Assembly: GCF_000221185.1 (NCBI RefSeq)
Contig: NC_015865.1
Location: forward strand, 744,001 to 808,000
Direction of reading: 5' to 3'
DNA: 64,000 nucleotides
DNA from: Thermococcus sp. 4557
Lineage (GTDB): Archaea; Methanobacteriota_B; Thermococci; Thermococcales; Thermococcaceae
The position numbers were made by a program, and so were the translations under genes. The notes under the pieces are model-generated. The model was not told where the DNA came from. It searched no databases and saw only the letters and a program-made list of their open reading frames with translations. Positions 54,053 to 61,402 of the stretch are shown piece after piece; the stretch's first letter is position 1; every line of letters begins with the position of its first letter.

Positions 54053-54892
54053 TCACGGGGCGGGGGAGGGCCTTCTCGCCATGCGCCTTCCCATCCCGTA
54101 CAGAAAGGCCAGGAAGGCACCCACCACGGCCCCCACGCTGAGCATGTGGAGCGTCTCGGGCACGTTCGCCGTGAGTATCTTCATCACGATCTCAATGAGG
54201 GCCAGCGAGAGTATTGCCAGCATCGTGTAGCGGACGTAGAGTGGCTTTATCCTGTGCATCAGGAGCGAGCCCGTTATCCCGCCGAGAAAGCCAGCAGTTC
54301 CCACCGCCACCAGGGTTTCCATCGCTATGGGTATCCTCGGGAGTATGATAGTGTACGTCAGCAGGGTAACGCCCGAAACTCCGAGTGCAGTGGCTGCCGT
54401 GTTCGCCGAGACCTTCTTCGGGTTTCTGAAGAGGTACGAGAAAGCTATGAGTGCTATTGGCGCCGCGTCCATGCCTATGAGGCCCGCGGTGAAGCCCTCG
54501 ACGGCCCCGAGCGCGTAGATTTTCCAGCCGTCGCCGCCTTCCGCCATCCCGCTGGAGAGCATGCGGTAGAGGGCGAAGAGCAGGAACAGAGCAAAGGCCA
54601 CCAGCACGAGAACCCTCGGAATGTGAACGTTCACGTACGCCCCCAAAGGAACGAAGAGCGCCGCGGGGACGAAGACCCTCGCAACCTTCCTCCATTCTAT
54701 GAGGCCCTTCTTCCAGTTCATGGCGGTTGCCACGGTCAGCTCCGCCGTGTTCTGCGTCAGCCCGAGCAGCATGGCCGCGTGAACGCCCAGTCCCATGGCT
54801 ATGTAGTTGGGTATGAGCACCCCCGCCGCTCCCATTCCAGCTATCGCGAACACGCTCGCGAGGATGTAGGTGAGTATCACCATCCCAAACAT
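54053..54892 (-). CDS. TauE/SafE-family membrane transporter (first)
   Basis: 279-aa TSUP-family protein with eight or more helices. The two family repeats are recognisable: GMGAAGVLIPNYIAMGLGVHAAMLLGLTQN and GFTAGLIGMDAAPIALIAF. Members export sulfite, sulfoacetate or organosulfur anions. ATG at 54892 follows GGAGGTGATGGAGG. Its promoter region is shared with the divergent winged-helix gene and holds two inverted repeats, so it is probably under that regulator's control. Confidence 0.85.
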   Translation of the reverse strand: MFGMVILTYILASVFAIAGMGAAGVLIPNYIAMGLGVHAAMLLGLTQNTAELTVATAMNWKKGLIEWRKVARVFVPAALFVPLGAYVNVHIPRVLVLVAFALFLLFALYRMLSSGMAEGGDGWKIYALGAVEGFTAGLIGMDAAPIALIAFSYLFRNPKKVSANTAATALGVSGVTLLTYTIILPRIPIAMETLVAVGTAGFLGGITGSLLMHRIKPLYVRYTMLAILSLALIEIVMKILTANVPETLHMLSVGAVVGAFLAFLYGMGRRMARRPSPAP

Positions 54893-54916
54893 CCTCCATC
54901 ACCTCCGTCTTCTCTG

Positions 54917-54996
54917 TTTTGTAATATCACAAAAGTCTTTATAAAGCTTTCTATAACATTCGAGCTAAACTCGCTCGAAAGCGGTAATTTTATAAA
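54917..54996. promoter_or_regulatory. Divergent promoter region with two inverted repeats
   Basis: Leftward TATA CTTTATAAAG (about 54937-54946) serves the TauE/SafE gene; rightward TTTATAAA (54989-54996) serves the winged-helix gene. TTTTGT-N6-ACAAAA (54917-54934) covers the leftward start. TTCGAGC-N7-GCTCGAA (54959-54979), a perfect 7-bp inverted repeat, lies between the two TATA boxes. Both are candidate operators. Confidence 0.7.
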
Positions 54997-55018
54997 GATG
55001 GGGGAGTAATAATCAACG

Positions 55019-55357
55019 GTGGTGAAGGTGCCGAAGTGGATGATGGGTGACATGGCAGTTTTGAAGAACCTCATGATGATGCTCAAATCCCTGATGGCCG
55101 AACCGAGGCGGAGCATCATAAGAATCCTGAGCGATGGCATAAAGGGGACGAACGAGATATACCAGGCCCTTCAGGAGAGGGGCCTCAACATGCCCCGCTC
55201 AACGCTCTACTACCACCTCTCTGCCCTTGAGGACATGGGAATAATCGAGATGGCGGGTTACAGAGAGGTTGGAGGTGGAGCGCCCGAGAAGCTCTGGAAG
55301 CTCAGGGTCAGGAAGATAGGAATAGACCTCGTCACGGGGGAGATATTCAGGGAATGA
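55019..55357 (+). CDS. Winged-helix transcriptional regulator
   Basis: 112-aa DNA-binding protein with a winged helix: PRRSIIRILSDGIKGTNEIYQALQERG, then the recognition helix MPRSTLYYHLSALEDMGIIEMAGYR, with wing residues EVGGGAPEKLWKL. This resembles archaeal ArsR/PadR-type regulators. The TATA box centre at about 54992 lies 26-27 bp upstream of GTG 55019, so a leaderless start there is likely; later starts (55028 or 55040) are possible. It is divergent from the TauE/SafE transporter, its likely target, and no ligand domain is visible. Confidence 0.83.
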   Translation: MVKVPKWMMGDMAVLKNLMMMLKSLMAEPRRSIIRILSDGIKGTNEIYQALQERGLNMPRSTLYYHLSALEDMGIIEMAGYREVGGGAPEKLWKLRVRKIGIDLVTGEIFRE

Positions 55358-55807
55358 TGCTAAAAAGAAAAACCTCATAGCACGCCCACTCTAAACATCG
55401 CTGCCTTGAGAGAGTTATCGTAGTTATTGCCCGCTACGTTTCAGCTTCTAGTTGCGTTTGTTGCAACTGGTGTGGTTGGCTTCTTGTTCCTGTTCACATC
55501 AAACCACCTCAAGCGAGAGGTCATCAGCTCCAGGCTGAACGGAAACATCCTAAAAAACAAAACCACAAAATTTACGATTGCAATTTTCATGGGGGATTAT
55601 CAAGGCTCCCAATTTCCTCATAGCGTCTTACCAGTCTATTCTTGCATTAAAAACATAAAGGGATCCTAAAAGCTTCAAATCAGTTTGAAGCTATATCTAT
55701 GTCTTCCCAAGCGTGGGTTGGCCATTCCAAACCACTTGTTGGGGGTACTAGCTCCAAGATCTTAACGGTTTCCCTACAACTCTATTCATCTAACTCTTGG
55801 ACACAGC
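55358..55807. other. Degenerate region, possible insertion sequence remnant
   Basis: 450 bp without a convincing gene. An 80-codon frame from TTG 55427 has one membrane-like segment but no ribosome binding site. A perfect 9-bp inverted repeat, AGCTTCAAA-tcag-TTTGAAGCT, lies at 55671-55692. On the reverse strand, the frame ending at 55683 reads ...PPTSGLEWPTHAWEDIDIASN-stop, with an upstream in-frame stop; it looks like the tail of a broken gene, perhaps a transposase. Confidence 0.4.
55671..55692. repeat. Perfect inverted repeat AGCTTCAAA/TTTGAAGCT
   Basis: Arms of 9 bp separated by TCAG. Subterminal hairpins of this kind occur at the ends of IS200/IS605-type elements, and the adjacent reverse frame resembles a broken gene tail. 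Alternatively it is a simple transcript-end hairpin. Confidence 0.5.
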
Positions 55808-56269
55808 TCAAGAACCACTTAGGGTCTTCAGCCCCTCAACAAATTCCTTTATCCCTTCCTTCAGCCTTTTTTTCATCAGGACCTTCCTGAGGACGGGCCT
55901 CTTGCCAAGGATTTCCTCCATCTGCTCAAGACACTTTCCGGGCCTCCCAGCGCACGTGCAGAAAAAGGCTGCGTTTCTAATCTTCTCTCTGTTCTGGAGT
56001 AGATAAGTCCTTATGGCAGGAGTCACGCGACCGTTCCAGACGGGGGTTCCAATGACCACGAGGTCGTAGCTGGAAGGATCTTTCTCAAACTCTATCTCTG
56101 TGGTTTTACCTCTCGTCGCGTCATAGCCGGCTATGAGGAAGCCAAGAATCCCCTTACGGGGCTTTTTGTCTATGACTTCGTCAATATCCGCGTTGAAGGC
56201 TCTGGCAACTTCTTGAGCAACCCTCTTAGTCGTCTCGCTCCGCGAGTAGAAGACAACGAGCGTTTTCAT
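55808..56269 (-). CDS. Flavodoxin-like protein
   Basis: 153-aa flavodoxin-fold protein. The FMN phosphate loop is SRSETTKR at residues 9-16 and a later FMN-contact loop is GTPVWNGRVTPAI. FCTCAGRPGKCLEQM adds three Cys. Flavodoxins of this short group act as electron carriers or in oxidative-stress protection. ATG at 56269 follows GGTAGTG. A TATA-like GCAATTTAATG lies close upstream. It stands alone on this strand, downstream of the tautomerase gene. Confidence 0.83.
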   Translation of the reverse strand: MKTLVVFYSRSETTKRVAQEVARAFNADIDEVIDKKPRKGILGFLIAGYDATRGKTTEIEFEKDPSSYDLVVIGTPVWNGRVTPAIRTYLLQNREKIRNAAFFCTCAGRPGKCLEQMEEILGKRPVLRKVLMKKRLKEGIKEFVEGLKTLSGS

Positions 56270-56385
56270 AGGCACTACCCACATTAAATTGCTATGATGG
56301 TTAATAGCATTTTTGGACTTCATCATGTCGTGAAGTACAAAAATCGGGGAGAAGTCTTCACCTCCAAGTGCTATAAAGTCTCAGA

Positions 56386-56580
56386 TTAACCCTTTCTCCT
56401 TGCTATTATATCCGCTAGAAGCTCCCCATCAACGCCCACGTTCTCGGGCTCGTTCTCATGAATTACCACGCTCACGTGGTGCACCTTGTAGATCTCCCTG
56501 ACTACGTTGGTTATTCTCCTCACGAGCTCCCTCTTAGTTTCAACATCGACTTTGGGCCCTTCAATTATTATCGTCGGCAT
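56386..56580 (-). CDS. 4-oxalocrotonate tautomerase-family protein
   Basis: 64-aa protein. After removal of Met the N-terminal Pro (PTIIIEGPKVDVETKREL) is the catalytic base of this family. The remainder gives the beta-alpha-beta unit that assembles as trimers or hexamers: VVREIYKVHHVSVVIHENEPENVGVDGELL. Its physiological substrate in archaea is unknown. ATG at 56580 follows GTGATGGC; a TATA-like region (GGATTTTAACAC on the reverse strand) lies about 30-35 bp upstream. Confidence 0.85.
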   Translation of the reverse strand: MPTIIIEGPKVDVETKRELVRRITNVVREIYKVHHVSVVIHENEPENVGVDGELLADIIARRKG

Positions 56581-56703
56581 TGCCATCACAAATCTGTTTT
56601 TGTTTCATGTGTTAAAATCCTTGTGGGTATGTGAGCCATTTTCACGGAGTTAATTGCTAATCCCTGCTACCATGCGAATTCTCCCCCACTCTCGGTAACG
56701 TCT

Positions 56704-56732
56704 TTTGTGCTTATGCACAAAGTTTATATGAG
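56704..56732 (+). promoter_or_regulatory. Inverted repeat and TATA box before the NifX-like gene
   Basis: TTTGTGC-ttat-GCACAAA (56704-56721) directly precedes AAGTTTATATGAG, the TATA box (56720-56732), so it overlaps the BRE. Transcription would start near 56753, ten bases before the ATG at 56764. It is a good position for a repressor site. Confidence 0.6.
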
Positions 56733-56763
56733 AAGAAATTTTCAATTAAACGGGTGATGTGGT

Positions 56764-57159
56764 ATGAGAATAGCTGTTCCAGCGATGGATGACAGGGGCC
56801 TGGAAAGCGAAGTTAGCGGGCATTTTGGAAGGGCGAAGTACTTCGTCTTCGTGGAGGTGGAGGATGGCAAAATAAAGGATTCCAAGGTCGTTGAGGTTCC
56901 CTTCGAGGAGCACGGGCCCGGCGACCTTCCGAGGTTCGTCAAGGAGCACGGCGGAGATGTTGTCCTTGCCTACGGAATGGGCCCCAAAGCGGTCTCCTTC
57001 TTCAACGAGCTTGGTATAGAGGTAGTTACTGGTGCCTACGGAAGAATCAGGGACGTCGTCGAGGCGTTCATTCACCAGGTCCTTGAGGTTGACCCCTACT
57101 GGAAGGAGAAGATAGAGCGCGAAAAGGAAAGGGAAGGATGGGAGAAGCACGGGCATTGA
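56764..57159 (+). CDS. NifX/NifB-type dinitrogenase cofactor-binding domain protein
   Basis: 131-aa protein of the Nitro_FeMo-Co (NifX/NifY/VnfX) family. It has the conserved N-terminus MRIAVPAMDDRGLESEVSGHFGRAKYFVFVE and the GDVVLAYGMGPKAVSFFNELGIEVVTG middle. Archaeal members without nitrogenase bind or traffic Fe-S or Mo/W clusters in other processes. The C-terminus is very charged (EKIEREKEREGWEKHGH). GGGTGATGTGGT precedes the ATG. The window also encodes SufBC, ferredoxin and AOR genes, which fits metal-cofactor metabolism. Confidence 0.87.
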   Translation: MRIAVPAMDDRGLESEVSGHFGRAKYFVFVEVEDGKIKDSKVVEVPFEEHGPGDLPRFVKEHGGDVVLAYGMGPKAVSFFNELGIEVVTGAYGRIRDVVEAFIHQVLEVDPYWKEKIEREKEREGWEKHGH

Positions 57160-57192
57160 GAGGGTTTTCAACGATGGGTTCAGGAAACGTTT

Positions 57193-57215
57193 AAATTTTT
57201 CATATGATTTTTATT
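57193..57215 (+). promoter_or_regulatory. TehA-like gene promoter with CATATG motif
   Basis: GTTTAAATTTTTCATATGATT: a TATA box (TTTAAATTT, about 57190-57199) is followed by the TTCATATGA motif at about 57200-57207. The arrangement copies the sufC promoter (TATA, then CATATG downstream), suggesting a shared regulator. Confidence 0.55.
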
Positions 57216-57228
57216 TCAGGTGAAGCAG

Positions 57229-58233
57229 ATGAAGGTAAGCGTAAAGGACTTCGCACCGAGCTGGTTCGCGAGCGTCATGGGAACTGGGGCCTTAGCCCTG
57301 GCCAGCAAAGCGTACTCATCGAGGATTTCGGCCCTGGGTGGATTGGCAGAGTTCCTAGTCTACTTCAACACGCTCCTCTTCTTCGTCCTCCTAATCCCCT
57401 GGCTCCTCAGGTGGGTGAAGCACACGGAAAACGCACTAAAAGATCTCAAGCATCCTGTTGTGTGTCACTTCTACGGAACGATAGCCGTGGCCATGCTCGT
57501 CCTCTCAGCGGATTATCTCTTTATACTCAAGAAAACCGCCATCGCAAAGGCGTTCTGGATTCCGGGAGCGGTTCTAACGATATTCTTCGCCCTCCTCATT
57601 CCCTACCTGATGTTCGTGGAGAGGGAGATAGACCTCAAGTCCGTTACCCCAGCGTGGTTCATTCCTCCCGTAGGACTGATTGTGATTCCAATGAGCGGTG
57701 CGGCTTTGATATCGAGCTTCTCGGGAACTGCCAGGGAGGTTGCCTACGCGGTTAACTACTTCGCATGGGGAGCGGGCTTCTTCCTCTACCTCGGCCTGTT
57801 CGCGATAGTGTTTTTCCGATTCATAAGGCACGAGCCGATGCCCTGCGGTATGGCCCCAGCGGTGTGGATAAACCTCGGTCCCATTGGAGCGGGAACCTCA
57901 ACGCTCTACGCGCTCGTTAAGGCCAGCGACTTCCTGACGGTCAAAGAACCGTTCTTCGCCTTCGGTTTAATCCTCTGGGGCTTCGGCGTCTGGTGGCTGG
58001 CGATGGCCATCATAATGACCCTATACTACATTAGGAGGCTCACCCTGCCCTACAGCCTCGCCTGGTGGGCCTTCATCTTCCCCCTCGGGGCCTACGTGGG
58101 GGCAACGCACAACGTTGGCACGGCCTTTGGGATAGGGGTAATAGACGGCTTCGGCTTCGCCCTCTACTGGCTCCTCCTCACCATATGGCTGGTAACGGGT
58201 TTGAAAACAGCGAAGCACGTGCTCCTCGAATGA
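57229..58233 (+). CDS. TDT-family transporter (TehA-like)
   Basis: 334-aa membrane protein with ten helices of the tellurite-resistance/dicarboxylate transporter family. KDFAPSWFASVMGTGALAL matches the typical N-terminal helix start, and the family includes TehA, Mae1 and SLAC1-type anion channels. The transported anion (dicarboxylate, sulfite, chloride) cannot be told from sequence. ATG at 57229 follows AGGTGAAG. Its promoter has the CATATG motif seen at sufC and the ferredoxin gene, linking it to Fe-S or redox control. Confidence 0.85.
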   Translation: MKVSVKDFAPSWFASVMGTGALALASKAYSSRISALGGLAEFLVYFNTLLFFVLLIPWLLRWVKHTENALKDLKHPVVCHFYGTIAVAMLVLSADYLFILKKTAIAKAFWIPGAVLTIFFALLIPYLMFVEREIDLKSVTPAWFIPPVGLIVIPMSGAALISSFSGTAREVAYAVNYFAWGAGFFLYLGLFAIVFFRFIRHEPMPCGMAPAVWINLGPIGAGTSTLYALVKASDFLTVKEPFFAFGLILWGFGVWWLAMAIIMTLYYIRRLTLPYSLAWWAFIFPLGAYVGATHNVGTAFGIGVIDGFGFALYWLLLTIWLVTGLKTAKHVLLE

Positions 58234-58243
58234 TTTTTCTTTA

Positions 58244-59197
58244 TCACCATTCCCCCAGGAGGCCCTTTATTATGAGCTCCGCCGCTTCTTCCTCTGTTAG
58301 ACCCTTGGCCATGAGCTGAATGAGCTGGGCCTCGTTTATCCTGCCTATCGAGGCCTCGTGCGTGAGCTCGGCCTTATCGTTCTTCACCCTCAGCAGGGGA
58401 ACGGTCTGGACGTCGGCGTCGCCCTTAACGATTTCGTGACACTCAACGTGCCCCTTCGCGTAGTCCCCAAAACCGTAGGCCTCGTTTATGACGTTGACCT
58501 TCGCCCTGTCAAAGGCTATGGCCGTGCTCCTCAGGTTTGCCCTTGAGCGGGCCCCTTCCAGGTAGGCGACTTCCTTTATTTCAACCGAGTCGTCCTTAAC
58601 CGCCTTCACCTTAGACTCAAGCTCAAGGACGGCCCTCTCACCGAGCCTCGCGACCATCTCAAGCTTCAGCTCCTTCGCTCTATGTTTTGTCAGGGTGAAC
58701 TTCCCCGTGTAGCGGGCGCCTCTGCCAACGCTCACTTCGGTCCTGCCAACCATCCTCACGCCCTCGCCGTGGACGTGCTCGTCGTCGTAGAGCACGTTCG
58801 AACCTTCCCCGATTTTTATTCTCGTTATTGCCTCGTGGGTGAAGTCCTTGGCGTAGGGAAAGATGCAGTGGGACGTGAACCTGACCTTCGAGTTTTTGCC
58901 AACGTTTATGTCAAAGATGACCCTCTGGTAGCCCTCGCTCTTCAGGTAGCCCGTGCAGAGGTGTATGGGGAAGGGAAGCTCAACGTTGTCCGTGATTTTA
59001 ACTTCAGCCCTAACCCCGTTCTCAATCTCCTCGCCCCTTATCTCAACCCCGGGAACGTTGTTGAGGCCGATGACCCTGTCCCCGCTGATGATTATCGCCG
59101 CTATCCTGTCCCCGAAAAGAGATGTATCGAGACCTTCCCGCTGGTAGGCCTCAACCAGCGCCTCGTATTCCCTAGTGAGGTCAATTTTTATCGTCAT
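58244..59197 (-). CDS. sufB: SufB/SufD-family Fe-S cluster assembly protein
   Basis: 317-aa SufB/D-type beta-helix scaffold. It overlaps the sufC gene by 17 bases and follows GGTGGAGA. The C-terminal part has the family block ELTHEASIGRINEAQLIQLMAKGLTEEEAAELIIKG, whose His and Glu lie near the cluster-assembly site. It is shorter than E. coli SufB (about 495 aa), as in other minimal archaeal SufBC systems, where SufBC alone builds [Fe-S] clusters. No SufD, SufS or SufE gene is adjacent. Confidence 0.9.
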   Translation of the reverse strand: MTIKIDLTREYEALVEAYQREGLDTSLFGDRIAAIIISGDRVIGLNNVPGVEIRGEEIENGVRAEVKITDNVELPFPIHLCTGYLKSEGYQRVIFDINVGKNSKVRFTSHCIFPYAKDFTHEAITRIKIGEGSNVLYDDEHVHGEGVRMVGRTEVSVGRGARYTGKFTLTKHRAKELKLEMVARLGERAVLELESKVKAVKDDSVEIKEVAYLEGARSRANLRSTAIAFDRAKVNVINEAYGFGDYAKGHVECHEIVKGDADVQTVPLLRVKNDKAELTHEASIGRINEAQLIQLMAKGLTEEEAAELIIKGLLGEW

Positions 59198-59906
59198 TCT
59201 CCACCATCCCCGTTAGAAGGCACCTCCCGCAGGTTCTCCGGTAGTAGTCAACAACCTCCCGCGAGAAGCCCTTCTTCAGAAGTCTGCCCGCGCAGATGAA
59301 GTATGAGAAGTCGGTCCTGGCCGCTATCTCCTCGTGGTGGGTGATGAGTATCACGGTGGTACCGCACCTCTGGAAGTAGTCGAGAACCCGCTCTATCAGC
59401 TCTCCGGCCGTTATGTCGAGGCCCGAGTCGGGCTCGTCGAGGATGACGTACCTCGGTTTCAGGAGGAGAAGTGATGCGAGCTCCACCCTCTTCCTTTCAC
59501 CGCCGCTCAAACTCCTGTCCACAAAACGGCGGACGTAGAGCTCGTAGGGCAGGCCAACGAGCTCAAGGGCTTCCCTTATCTCGTCCTCCTCGAGTTTAAG
59601 CTTCCCGCCGAGGGTGAGGTAGTTCCTCACGGTTATGCCCTCGTACCGAGCCGGCTCCTGCCAGGCCATGCTTATCCCCAGCTTTGCCCTCCCCGTAACG
59701 CTCAGCCGGGTTATATCCTCGCCATCTAGGAGAATCTGGCCGGACGTTGGCTTTAGCTCCCCCATCAAAATACGAGCTATCGTCGATTTTCCAGCGCCGT
59801 TGGGGCCAAGTATCGCGTAGCTCATTCCATCCCTGAAGGTCATGTTTATTGAGCGGAGGATTCTTCTGCCGTTTTGCGAGTGCTCAACGTTCCTCAGGCA
59901 GAGCAT
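59181..59906 (-). CDS. sufC: SufC-type Fe-S assembly ATPase
   Basis: 241-aa ABC ATPase. Walker A is GPNGAGKST, the signature is SLSGGERKR, Walker B is YVILDEPDSGLD, and the H-loop is ITHHEE. SufC-specific features are MAWQEPARYEGI and the DSGLDI segment. The C-terminus adds RRTCGRCLLTGM, a CxxC tail not part of usual SufC. ATG at 59906 follows GGTAAGA, with TATA GATTTAAATTATT (59933-59945); an ATG at 59921 is also possible. It is transcribed with sufB. Confidence 0.9.
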   Translation of the reverse strand: MLCLRNVEHSQNGRRILRSINMTFRDGMSYAILGPNGAGKSTIARILMGELKPTSGQILLDGEDITRLSVTGRAKLGISMAWQEPARYEGITVRNYLTLGGKLKLEEDEIREALELVGLPYELYVRRFVDRSLSGGERKRVELASLLLLKPRYVILDEPDSGLDITAGELIERVLDYFQRCGTTVILITHHEEIAARTDFSYFICAGRLLKKGFSREVVDYYRRTCGRCLLTGMVENDDKN

Positions 59907-59920
59907 TCTTACCAATAACA

Positions 59921-60008
59921 TTTCATATGAAAATAATTTAAATCTTTCTGGGCAACTTCGTCCAGAACTTTTAGTTGAAAATAATAACATATGAAAATTA
60001 TTTTAAAC
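59921..60008. promoter_or_regulatory. Divergent sufC/ferredoxin promoter region with two CATATG motifs
   Basis: Site A: TTTCATATGAAA (59921-59932), a perfect palindrome just downstream of the sufC TATA. Site B: CATATGAAAATTATTTTAAA (about 59988-60007), where CATATG precedes the ferredoxin TATA. Both read CATATGAAAATWATTTWAAA on the same strand. This is likely one regulator site used in two geometries. Confidence 0.65.
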
Positions 60009-60040
60009 TAATCTGAGCAACTCCCTATGGAGGTGATAAA

Positions 60041-60457
60041 ATGTCCGGAGGAGAAGCTCCCGTCATAGGGAAAGATGCCCTTGGAAGGCCAGTCAAAGAC
60101 CTGAGCGTCATCCCCTGGTGGGGCGTTGACAGGAAGGATATAGAGTGGTACCCGAGGATAAACTACGACAAATGTGCGGGATGCGGTCTTTGCTTTGTAA
60201 CGTGCGGAAGAAGGGTGTTCGAATGGGACACAGACAATGCAAAACCCATCGTTGCGAGGCCCTACAACTGTATGGTGGGATGCAACACCTGCGCCATGCT
60301 CTGTCCCTGTGATGCCATAGAATTCCCCGACAAGAGCTATCTAAGGAAATGGGTGGCAAAAGCGAGGGTGGTGAAAAAAGCCTTTGAAATCGTTGATTCC
60401 ATAATGCCCAAGAACCATCTGAGCGAAGAGGAGCTCAAGAGCACCCCGGAAGGGTGA
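60041..60457 (+). CDS. 2[4Fe-4S] ferredoxin-like protein
   Basis: 138-aa protein with two cluster motifs: CAGCGLCFVTC and CMVGCNTCAMLCPCDAI. The second carries additional Cys spacing. N- and C-terminal extensions (about 45 and 40 residues) make it longer than simple ferredoxins, as in small electron-transfer subunits. The N-terminal IPWWGVDRKDIEWYP is unusual. GGAGGTGATAAA precedes the ATG. It is divergent from sufC and shares the CATATG motif, so iron or Fe-S status control is likely. Physiological partner unknown. Confidence 0.87.
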   Translation: MSGGEAPVIGKDALGRPVKDLSVIPWWGVDRKDIEWYPRINYDKCAGCGLCFVTCGRRVFEWDTDNAKPIVARPYNCMVGCNTCAMLCPCDAIEFPDKSYLRKWVAKARVVKKAFEIVDSIMPKNHLSEEELKSTPEG

Positions 60458-60575
60458 GGGGACGCTGTATTCCGGGTCAATGAGGAATGAAGGGAGAAGC
60501 CGTTTCACGGCCCCCCACCAGATCACCGGCTCTCTAAGACAGGAAAATAACGAAAAACTTGTCTCAAGAGCGTTT

Positions 60576-61313
60576 TCAACCCATAGCCACGAGGAGCGTC
60601 TTTAGGGCTATAAGGTACATTATAACCCCTATCATCCTTTTTACCTGCGAGGAGCTCATCTTAAAGTGCATCAGGTGCGTTCCAAGCCAGCCTCCCGCTA
60701 TGGCGGGAATCGAAACCCACAGAAGCAGTTCCCAGTCTAACGTTCCCATGCCCCAGTAGGTCAGGAAACCGCTGAGGGAGGAAAAGAAGACAATTAAAGC
60801 CGTTGTCGAGGCAACTTTCTTTGGCTCGTAGCCAAGAAGTATCAACGCGGGACTGATTATTCCGCCTCCCCCAACGCCGAGGAGTCCACCCAGAAAACCC
60901 GCTATTCCACCGATGAGCGAGCCCTCAATGATGTGGTTTCCCCCTTCCCTCCGTTTCCTGGGCCGGAAAAAGAGCATCATCGTGCCAGAGTAGAGGAGGA
61001 AGAGTACGAAAACGGCGAGAACGATGCGATGGGGTATGAACTTCCCGGAGTAAGCCCCAAGGGGAGAGGCAACCGTCGCAGTAACGAGAATCGGGAGACC
61101 GAAGCGAACGTCAAGTTTGCCGTGTTTCAGGTTTTTAGCAGTCGCGGAGAGCATTGAGAGTGTGTTTATGAAAAGACCCGTCGGCTTGGCGCTCATCAAT
61201 GGGACACCGAGCCAGCCCATCACCGGGACGATGGCCACCGCTGAGCCGACGCCGCCTATTGAGAAGACGATACTGAGGATGAACGCGATCAGCGCAAGTT
61301 CGGGATAGTTCAT
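60576..61313 (-). CDS. TauE/SafE-family membrane transporter (second)
   Basis: 245-aa TSUP protein with about eight helices. The two repeats are GVGSAVAIVPVMGWLGVPLMSAKPTGL and GLLGVGGGGIISPALILLGYEPKKVASTTA, with the typical GxGGG sequence. It is only distantly like the first TSUP protein in this window (54053-54892). It is a probable exporter of sulfite or an organic anion. The ATG at 61313 lies near TAAAATG without a clear Shine-Dalgarno. It is monocistronic. Confidence 0.85.
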   Translation of the reverse strand: MNYPELALIAFILSIVFSIGGVGSAVAIVPVMGWLGVPLMSAKPTGLFINTLSMLSATAKNLKHGKLDVRFGLPILVTATVASPLGAYSGKFIPHRIVLAVFVLFLLYSGTMMLFFRPRKRREGGNHIIEGSLIGGIAGFLGGLLGVGGGGIISPALILLGYEPKKVASTTALIVFFSSLSGFLTYWGMGTLDWELLLWVSIPAIAGGWLGTHLMHFKMSSSQVKRMIGVIMYLIALKTLLVAMG

Positions 61314-61402
61314 TTTAGGTCACCCGAAAAGCGTGGGCAGTTTCATTTAAAAGGTCTTCCCTCATGAAATAACGTTAGACCGGGATAAGAGGTAGTCCAC
61401 GT

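Noticed and set aside
53768-55009. 413-codon forward frame across several genes
   Set aside because: It crosses two reverse genes and the divergent promoter region and encodes low-complexity charged sequence with no family features.
55427-55669. 80-codon frame in the gap after the winged-helix gene
   Set aside because: TTG start without ribosome binding site or promoter; the predicted helix is weak evidence alone.
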